DNA of 19,237 bases from a bacterium (lineage in GTDB: Bacteria; Chloroflexota; Dormibacteria; UBA8260; Bog-877), in NCBI GenBank assembly GCA_021817025.1, contig JAKAWF010000035.1, positions 1-19,237 on the forward strand. The letters run 5' to 3'. A program made the position numbers and the translations under genes. Positions 14,100 to 19,237 of this stretch are shown piece after piece. Within the stretch, counting starts at the first letter, position 1; every line of letters begins with the position of its first letter. The notes below the pieces were generated by a model. It had not been told where the DNA came from and ran no database searches. It saw only the letters and a program-made list of their open reading frames with translations.

Positions 14100-15299
14100 T
14101 TACGGGCCCTGGACTTGACTGAGAGATCCTCGGCCCTGCAGTGGACGGCGTTCCACCGCCAGCCGTTCAAGCAGGGCGACGGCGGTCGCCGGCTCGGGCT
14201 GGGCCGTGATTTCATGCCCCAGTTGCCGCGCGGCTTGCCGGTAGACAGGGTCGCCGAGCACCAAGGCGACGCTTTCACGAACGGCGGCCGGGGCAGCCCG
14301 CAGCGGGTCCAGGGTGACACCTACGCCGAGAGCTTGGCAGCGCAAGGCATTGGCGGGCTGGTCTGCGCCCATTGCGAGAATCACCATTGGCACGCCATGG
14401 GCCAGCGCTCCGGTCAGAGTGCCTGAGCCGCCGTGGAAGACCACGAGATCGCACCAGGGCAGCACCTCCTCTTGCCGAACATAGCGCTCGACGCACACGT
14501 TGGCTGGTTGGGGGCCAAGCTCCTCAGGGTCGATCTGGCGTCCAACGGTCACGAGCACATTGATCGGCAACTCCCGCAGTCCGGAGAGGACTCTTGTGAA
14601 CAGGTCACCGGACTCCAGATTGAACTCGGTGCCCAAGGTGAAGTAGATGCTCGGGGCACCGGCGAGGTGACGGGCCCACGGGGGCGTCGCATCGTCGCCG
14701 CGGCGAATGTCGACCGGGCGGAAGAGGTGGGTGGTCGCGGGCAGCGGCGCGGTGGGGTCGCGCAGGATGGGCGGGAAGGGAGACAGCACCAAGTACCGGC
14801 TCGGCGCGGTGAAGTCCGGATCCGGAGGCAGGCCATGCTCACTCCGGAGCAGATCGAGCGTGTCAGCCACGACCGCCTGCCGTACCAGTGTGCCTGCCGC
14901 GATTACCAGCACTGTGGCGTAGGGGATGCCGAGCCCTTCCGCCGCCACCATACTCCCGAAGTCCACCTCGTCGGCGACTATCACGTCGGGGCACCAGACG
15001 GTGGCGAGCCCCCGGACACCCCCGGCTCGCAGCCGGGCGGCCCGGTCCGCGAAGCGCTCCCGCAGGTCCTGCTCCTCGCGCGCGATGTCCACTTCCTGGA
15101 GGGGCAGGCGCTTCGGACGGGCGGTTCGCGCCGATGGACCGATGCTGAATGCGGGAAAGCCGGCGGCCACCACACCGGGGACCAATGACGGACCGCATGC
15201 CACGGCCACGGTGTGGCCGGCGAGCTGGGCGGCCCGCGCGATCGGCATCATCGGCTCAAAGTGCCCCGGCCCGCCGACGAAGCTGAACAAGATTCGCAT
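14100..15299 (-). CDS. GT1 glycosyltransferase, macrolide/UGT type
   Basis: This 399-residue protein is a GT-B fold family 1 glycosyltransferase like those that decorate macrolides, glycopeptides and other small molecules. The N-terminal acceptor domain starts MRILFSFVGGPGHFEPMMPIA, with the conserved His13. The C-terminal donor domain carries VVFHGGSGTLTGALAHGVPM (286-305) and GADQPANALRC (311-321), the nucleotide-sugar binding signature. ATG 15299 has GGGAGAG about 8 nt upstream. It is transcribed leftward, away from the lipoprotein gene at 15543, and has no obvious operon partners. No antibiotic biosynthesis genes are next to it, so a detoxification or lone natural-product tailoring role is as likely. 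Acceptor and donor are unknown. Its stop lies close to the transposase fragment. Confidence 0.9.
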   Translation of the reverse strand: MRILFSFVGGPGHFEPMMPIARAAQLAGHTVAVACGPSLVPGVVAAGFPAFSIGPSARTARPKRLPLQEVDIAREEQDLRERFADRAARLRAGGVRGLATVWCPDVIVADEVDFGSMVAAEGLGIPYATVLVIAAGTLVRQAVVADTLDLLRSEHGLPPDPDFTAPSRYLVLSPFPPILRDPTAPLPATTHLFRPVDIRRGDDATPPWARHLAGAPSIYFTLGTEFNLESGDLFTRVLSGLRELPINVLVTVGRQIDPEELGPQPANVCVERYVRQEEVLPWCDLVVFHGGSGTLTGALAHGVPMVILAMGADQPANALRCQALGVGVTLDPLRAAPAAVRESVALVLGDPVYRQAARQLGHEITAQPEPATAVALLERLAVERRPLQGRGSLSQVQGP

Positions 15300-15542
15300 G
15301 TGGCCACTCTCCCGCTACGGACAATTGGGACCGGTGGCGCGGGGCCGCTCCGTGCTTCAATGTCGGGGTGAGCCGCGAGAGCTGCCGGCAGACGGCGTGC
15401 GACCGCTTGGCACTCGGCTGGAACCCGGTCTCGGGGTCGGGGCCCGGAGCAGGGTCGCCCCACCTCGATAGGCGAGTGGTCAGCGCAGGGCGCCACCCAG
15501 GCCGCGTGCGCCGGTGACTGGCAGGGGCGTAGGGACCTGATA

Positions 15543-16004
15543 GTGGACGCTCCCGGTCGGCTTCTCATTGTCGCGTCAGCCCTGGCAGCTGGCCTGTTCG
15601 CAGCGGGATGTCGGTCCGGTCTGGATGGGGCGGCAACTCTGGCACCGCCTGCGCCCATCACCCTGCCGAGCGGCGACGGGGTGATCACAGGCGGGATTGA
15701 CGCCTGCTTCGGCGTGCCGCCGAAGCGGAGTCCTGGGTTCGTGGCGGGAACCGTGGTTGTGTTCGGCGGGTCGGTGACCCAGGTCCCTTGGGCGGGTGGC
15801 TACAGGGACGTGCTGCCCACGGACATGGTGGCCAAGAAGACCGTTGCCGCTCACCAGAGGTACCGGTTCGTCCTGCCCCCCGGGAGATATGTGCTGGTCG
15901 GCCGCTACGCAGGAGTGACGAGTGACCAGCTGGGGCCGTGGGTGGCTACGACCGTCTCAGTGGGTGAGGACGCGGTACGGGACATTCCAAACGAGTGCAA
16001 GTAG
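15543..16004 (+). CDS. Small secreted lipoprotein of unknown function
   Basis: This 153-residue protein begins with a hydrophobic signal segment (about 6-22) ending in FAAGC (Cys23), a plausible lipobox, so it is probably exported and lipid-anchored. The C-terminal part has the beta-rich pattern YRFVLPPGRYVLVGRYAG and ends VRDIPNECK, like single immunoglobulin- or transthyretin-type domains of bacterial surface proteins. Two other cysteines (one near residue 55, one next to the C-terminus) could form a disulphide. The start is GTG 15543 with only a weak ribosome-binding site (AGGGAC). It is divergent from the glycosyltransferase across a 243-nt gap with no motif that I recognise. No function can be assigned. 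Confidence 0.68.
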   Translation: MDAPGRLLIVASALAAGLFAAGCRSGLDGAATLAPPAPITLPSGDGVITGGIDACFGVPPKRSPGFVAGTVVVFGGSVTQVPWAGGYRDVLPTDMVAKKTVAAHQRYRFVLPPGRYVLVGRYAGVTSDQLGPWVATTVSVGEDAVRDIPNECK

Positions 16005-16008
16005 TCCA

Positions 16009-16028
16009 GCGCCCGGCCCTCTGGGCGC
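16009..16028 (+). terminator. Hairpin just after the lipoprotein gene
   Basis: GCGCCC (16009-16014) and GGGCGC (16023-16028) form a 6-bp stem around an 8-nt loop, 4 nt after the stop codon. There is no T tract. The position fits a terminator for the lipoprotein gene, but the evidence is structural only. Confidence 0.4.
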
Positions 16029-16121
16029 GATGATGAGCCCAGCCCAAGGTGGGCGGGGAAGAGCCCGGTGGCGGCGGCCGCCTCCGAGACCGCCAGCCGC
16101 CAGCCCAGCCGGTGGCTTCAC

Positions 16122-16692
16122 GGGCTGAGTTCTTGGCGAGGTGGCAAGTCCGGCCCAGCGGAGCGGAACTGTTTCCCCTCCGGCGTCCAGGGCGCCCGGG
16201 CCCCGCGCCATGACCGCGGGCACGGACCCGGGAATGGGCGGCTCGCGGGCGCGAACCGGTCCGAGCGCTCCGGCAGCTCCAGTGCCGCCGGAGCGTCAGC
16301 GGGTCGCGATGCCAGTGCATTGAGGAGGTGGGTCTGCGGTTCCAGGAGGTGGCGCGCAACCGGGGGCCTCGCCTGGAAGCTCGGTGGAGGGCAGCGCAAG
16401 ATGGTCGGAGTGGTTAAGACCCTGGTGGTCGCTGACCCGCGCCTGTGGGTCCTGGATGAGCCCTCGGCTGCCCTCTAGCCGCTCCACCGCGGTGCCGTGG
16501 TCGAGGTAATGGCTCGAGTGGTCCGCGGGAGGGGGGACGGCGCTGCTCGGGGCGGAGCAGACCATGAAGTTCCTGGCCGTGGCCCAGCGCATCCACGCGA
16601 TCGAGGGAGGGCGGCGCTTCGACGGGACGGTGGCGGGCCTGGAGGCCGATGACTCGCTGCGACGTGCCTGCTTCGGGTTGCACGGGATCTGA
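16122..16692 (+). pseudogene. LivF-type ABC ATPase pseudogene, multiply frameshifted
   Basis: Pieces of a branched-chain amino acid type ABC ATPase appear in order across shifting frames. GPAERNCFPSG (about 16152) recalls the VPxGRxxFP segment of LivF. EEVGLRFQEVARN (from 16322) recalls the helical region before the signature. GGGQRKMVGVVKTLVVADPR then WVLDEPSAAL (16383-16475) are the ABC signature and Walker B, ending in an in-frame TAG (16476-16478). After a shift in a G run near 16528-16536, GTALLGAEQ...AVAQRIHAIEGGR then EADDSLRRACFG matches the H-loop region and C-terminus of LivF, where the H-loop is Gln in EQ; it ends at TGA 16692. The Walker A half was not found. The gene is clearly dead: at least three frame breaks and one stop. 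No other liv genes are near. Confidence 0.65.
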
Positions 16693-16774
16693 CCTTGGGG
16701 GATGGCCCTCTGCCCGTCTCCGCTCAACCGGTGGCCACTGACGACCGACCCATGGTCGGGCAGACCGGTTAGCG

Positions 16775-17179
16775 TTGTCACATGGGCTGTCGATGTTCCA
16801 TTCACGAACGACTTCTCAGAACCGCCTCCGAGCGGACATGCCGCGAGGGCATCGCCGTGACGGGGGCGGATGGGTGGCCACCCCCTCACGGCAAGCAGGG
16901 CGTCCGCCCTGCCACCGATTGCGCTGTCAGGACGCCCCCGCCACGGCCGTGCTCCAGCGCCGCCATTTCCAGAGAGTGCCGGCCCTCGACGCGTTTGCCT
17001 GGGGCCATGTGGCCAGCCCGCATGAGGGGCTCCATCCGGCCTTGGACCGGCTGGGCGGCTGGCTCCCGCCGAAGGACGCGGACGCTCTAGTCTTGGTCGA
17101 CGGAGACCTGGCAGTCGCCAGCAGCGCCCGCTGCGTAGCCGCGATCCTCTCCGAGGCGGGACGGGCGCGATGCCGATGA
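16775..17179 (+). CDS. Short ORF of unknown function overlapping the MFS gene
   Basis: This open frame could encode up to 134 residues from TTG 16775; ATG 16793 and GTG 16977 are other starts. The first half is Arg- and Pro-rich and looks random. The last 70 or so residues (from VPALDAFAWGHVASP, through DADALVLVDGDLAVASSA to CVAAILSEAG) have a normal protein composition, with a beta-strand and helix pattern. It ends in TGA at 17177-17179, inside the start of the MFS gene, as in coupled gene pairs. I do not recognise the family. It may be a real small gene, the 3' remnant of a larger one, or chance. A dyad CCGACC-CAT-GGTCGG lies upstream at 16745-16759. Confidence 0.3.
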   Translation: MSHGLSMFHSRTTSQNRLRADMPRGHRRDGGGWVATPSRQAGRPPCHRLRCQDAPATAVLQRRHFQRVPALDAFAWGHVASPHEGLHPALDRLGGWLPPKDADALVLVDGDLAVASSARCVAAILSEAGRARCR

Positions 17180-18441
17180 CCTCGCCGCCCCAGCCCAACT
17201 CGGGAGAGGGGGCGCTGGTGGCTCGGGAGCGTTCCGAAGGGCTTTTGACGGCGCTCCGCCTGGCGCTTGGCCCTGCGGTGGCGCTTGGTCTAGGCCGCTT
17301 CGCCTACGCCCTGCTGCTGCCGTCGATGCGCGCAGACCTGCACTGGTCCTTCGCCACCGCCGGCGCGCTGAACACGGCGAATGCCATCGGCTACCTCGGT
17401 GGGGCGCTGCTGGCTGGGGCCACCGCCCGTCGCTACGGGGCCCGGCGGGCCTTCATCGCTGGGCTCGGGGTCACGGTCGCCGCGCTGGCGGCCACCGGCG
17501 CCACGGGCAATGTTCCGCTGCTGGCCGTCCTGCGCGCCATCACCGGTGTCTCTGGTGCGATCAGCTTCGTTACGGGCGCAGGTCTGGTGGCGGAGGCCGC
17601 CTCGGCGCGCTCGGGCGGCTGGGCGGCCTCGTTGCTCGGCATCTATTTCGCCGGCGGTGGCGCCGGCATCGTGGCGTCGGGCCTCGCGATCCCGGCCCTG
17701 CTGGCTGCCACGCCGGCCGCGGACGGTTGGCGATGGGGCTGGTTGCTCCTCGCCGGGCTCGGGGCCCTGGCCCTTGGGGTTGCCACCCCGGCGGCTTGGG
17801 CCAGCCGCGAGCCACCACTCCCTGCGGCGGCGGACAAGCGCTGGCCGGCGCGACGCCTCGCGGCCCTGCTCGCCTGCTATGGGCTGTTCGGGGCTGGCTA
17901 CATCGCGTACATGACTTTCATCGTCGCCTTCCTGAACGGCCGCGGTGCTGGGCCGGAGGAGGTGACTGCCTTCTGGGTCGTGCTCGGATCCGCCTCGATG
18001 GTGGGCGCCGTCGTCTGGGCACGCCCGATCGCCAGGCTCCGGGGGGGGCGAGGCCCCAGCTTGGCGCTCGCCCTGGTCAGCGCGGGAGCGCTCCTGCCGC
18101 TGGTATCCCGGTCTCCCGAAGCTGCCATCGGATCGGCGATGCTGTTTGGGGGGTCGTTCCTCGCAGTGGCGACCTCCATCACCGTAGTAGCGCGTCGCTC
18201 CCTTCGGTCGCATCATTGGACGCCAGCGATAGCCGCGCTCACGGTGGCCTTCGCCCTGGGCCAGTGCGTCGGCCCGGTGCTGGCCGGTGTGCTCTCCGAC
18301 GCGCCTGCGGGGCTCACGCTCGGCCTTTGGATCTCGGTCGGGCTCCTTGGTGCCGGTGCTCTCGTCGCCCTCGGCCAGCGGCACCACGAGACGCCCACCG
18401 GTCGGGTGGGTGGGGTGGTCGACTCGCCGGCGGCACTCTGA
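17170..18441 (+). CDS. MFS transporter of the YbfB/YjiJ family
   Basis: This 423-residue membrane protein has the major facilitator plan with about 12 hydrophobic segments. The N-terminus shows the YbfB/YjiJ-type pattern GLGRFAYALLLPSMRADLHW (40-59), followed by LNTANAIGYLGGALLAG (67-83) and a motif A-like loop ATARRYGARR (84-93). A second, weaker motif follows the seventh segment in the other half (ARPIARLRGGRG). The family is assumed to export small molecules, but substrates are largely unknown. ATG 17170 has GAGGCGGG about 9 nt upstream; ATG 17176 would give an ATGA overlap with the preceding short ORF. It looks intact and well conserved, unlike the pseudogenes on both sides. Confidence 0.88.
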   Translation: MPMTSPPQPNSGEGALVARERSEGLLTALRLALGPAVALGLGRFAYALLLPSMRADLHWSFATAGALNTANAIGYLGGALLAGATARRYGARRAFIAGLGVTVAALAATGATGNVPLLAVLRAITGVSGAISFVTGAGLVAEAASARSGGWAASLLGIYFAGGGAGIVASGLAIPALLAATPAADGWRWGWLLLAGLGALALGVATPAAWASREPPLPAAADKRWPARRLAALLACYGLFGAGYIAYMTFIVAFLNGRGAGPEEVTAFWVVLGSASMVGAVVWARPIARLRGGRGPSLALALVSAGALLPLVSRSPEAAIGSAMLFGGSFLAVATSITVVARRSLRSHHWTPAIAALTVAFALGQCVGPVLAGVLSDAPAGLTLGLWISVGLLGAGALVALGQRHHETPTGRVGGVVDSPAAL

Positions 18442-19237
18442 TCGAGCGGCGCGCGCTAGCTTGACGACTACGCCTGGGTAGGCGGCGGCCGGGTGCAGAC
18501 CCTGGCTTCCAGCCTGGCCAGTGAGCCGGCGGGCCAGCGAGCCGGTACGTGGCTAAATCCCCATCCGCCCGCTTACGCGATGCGCCGGCACTCGTGAGAG
18601 GCGCCGTCGGGGTTGACCATCGCGACGGGCCACTCGGTGACTCGGGGCGGTCGGGATCACTCCGTGTCTTGCCAATGCGGCACCACCTGCACCCGGCAGC
18701 CTTCCGGACGGCCTTGTCGCTCGTTCCCAGGCGTGGACCAATCGCTACCTGGCTCAGCCCAAGCTGGTGGAGGAGATGTGCCTTCGGCGCGAGGCACTGG
18801 TAGGCTGGCGGCGCTTCAGCCAGAGTGATCGCCGCATCCAGCCGCACCACTGAGGCGGTTCGAATTCCTTGCATTCGGGTCGGCGCCGATGACCACCAAC
18901 CGTTGGGTCCTGTGGTCGGCAGCAGTTACGTTCTGCTCCCCACTTCATCCCGACCCATCCCCGGGCAGGCCCACCCGCCATTGCCCGGTCACGTGTGCGG
19001 AGGCTGGGCGCAGTATTCAGCCCAGAGAACGCGCGGCTATCCCCGGCGCCGCCACCAGCCGGTTCGAGCTGTGGGGAGGGACTCTCCGGCCACACTTCCA
19101 TCTCCAGCCGCGATGCCCAGGCGGGCCATTAACTGGGCTTTGGAATAGTGGACTTTCGCACTGTCGGACGGTGCTGGGGTGTGCTGGCGATGGGGTGAAA
19201 TGCCAGTGTTCACGCTGCCCGGGTGAGAACGTCAAGC
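18442..19237. other. Non-coding or decayed right end
   Basis: I see no intact gene in these 796 nt. A weak hairpin (CGCCT-GGGT-AGGCG, 18471-18484) lies 30 nt past the MFS stop and may act as its terminator. The one protein-like relic is a helix-turn-helix fragment on the minus strand, listed separately. The remaining open frames on both strands lack motifs and have skewed Arg/Pro/Ser composition typical of spurious frames in GC-rich DNA. Confidence 0.5.
18683..18793 (-). pseudogene. Helix-turn-helix fragment, transposase/recombinase type
   Basis: On the minus strand this stretch reads LAPKAHLLHQLGLSQVAIGP then RLGTSDKAVRKAAGCRW. It matches the pattern LxxLGLSxxxIAxxLGVSxKTVxKAxxW of helix-turn-helix domains found in transposases, resolvases and some regulators. 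Upstream residues ITLAEAPPAYQ may belong to it. No catalytic domain follows in any frame, so it is a relic. The parent family cannot be fixed from 37 residues. Confidence 0.4.

Noticed and set aside
17290..18387. A 365-codon open frame on the minus strand opposite the MFS gene
   Set aside because: Its composition (Arg/Gly/Glu/Pro-rich, no motifs) is that of an antisense shadow; the plus strand encodes a clear membrane transporter.
18857..18865. GGTTCGAAT resembling a tRNA T loop
   Set aside because: The flanking bases do not form the T stem and no acceptor or anticodon stem can be drawn.
1..19237. CRISPR arrays, tRNA and rRNA genes, restriction or toxin-antitoxin modules
   Set aside because: I looked for regular spaced repeats, tRNA arms and typical motifs on both strands and saw none.

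Overview
The window is high-GC DNA with many GTG starts and one probable TTG start. The protein content suits a soil-type, high-GC lineage such as Actinomycetota, Chloroflexota or Candidatus Dormibacterota: an actinobacterial-style sugar ABC system, a lipobox-bearing solute-binding protein, a macrolide-type glycosyltransferase and a YbfB/YjiJ-type MFS exporter. No rRNA or tRNA was found to fix the taxon.

The left two thirds (284-13292) form one coherent sugar uptake and catabolism locus built around a divergent control region (5410-5970). The leftward operon encodes, in order, a class I DeoC/LacD/Fba-type aldolase, an FGGY carbohydrate kinase, an AraA/FucI-type sugar isomerase, a triosephosphate-isomerase-like TIM barrel and a YjbQ-family protein. 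Aldolase, kinase and isomerase overlap or abut, and the last two genes overlap by ATGA. The rightward side encodes a DeoR regulator, then a CUT1-type ABC importer: lipoprotein binding protein, two permeases, and a UgpC/MsmX-type ATPase with a degenerate M24 (Xaa-Pro peptidase-fold) protein inserted before it. The inferred pathway is import, aldose-to-ketose isomerisation, phosphorylation, aldol cleavage to DHAP plus an aldehyde, and DHAP/GAP interconversion. No gene identifies the sugar. The M24-like protein and YjbQ are the unexplained parts and the best leads for something new.

Two transcripts carry intercistronic stem-loops, at 1547-1573 and at 8432-8465, the latter between binding protein and permease. 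The divergent region has two sigma70-like promoters with their -35 boxes about 35 bp apart, plus short palindromes that could be DeoR operators.

The right third (13293-19237) is looser and decayed. It holds a short-chain dehydrogenase N-terminal fragment, a frameshifted IS701-like transposase 5' fragment, an intact leftward GT1 glycosyltransferase, a small secreted lipoprotein, a multiply frameshifted LivF-type ABC ATPase pseudogene, a short unrecognised ORF overlapping an intact MFS transporter, and a helix-turn-helix fragment in an otherwise non-coding end. This looks like a region of repeated insertion and gene loss beside a maintained catabolic island.
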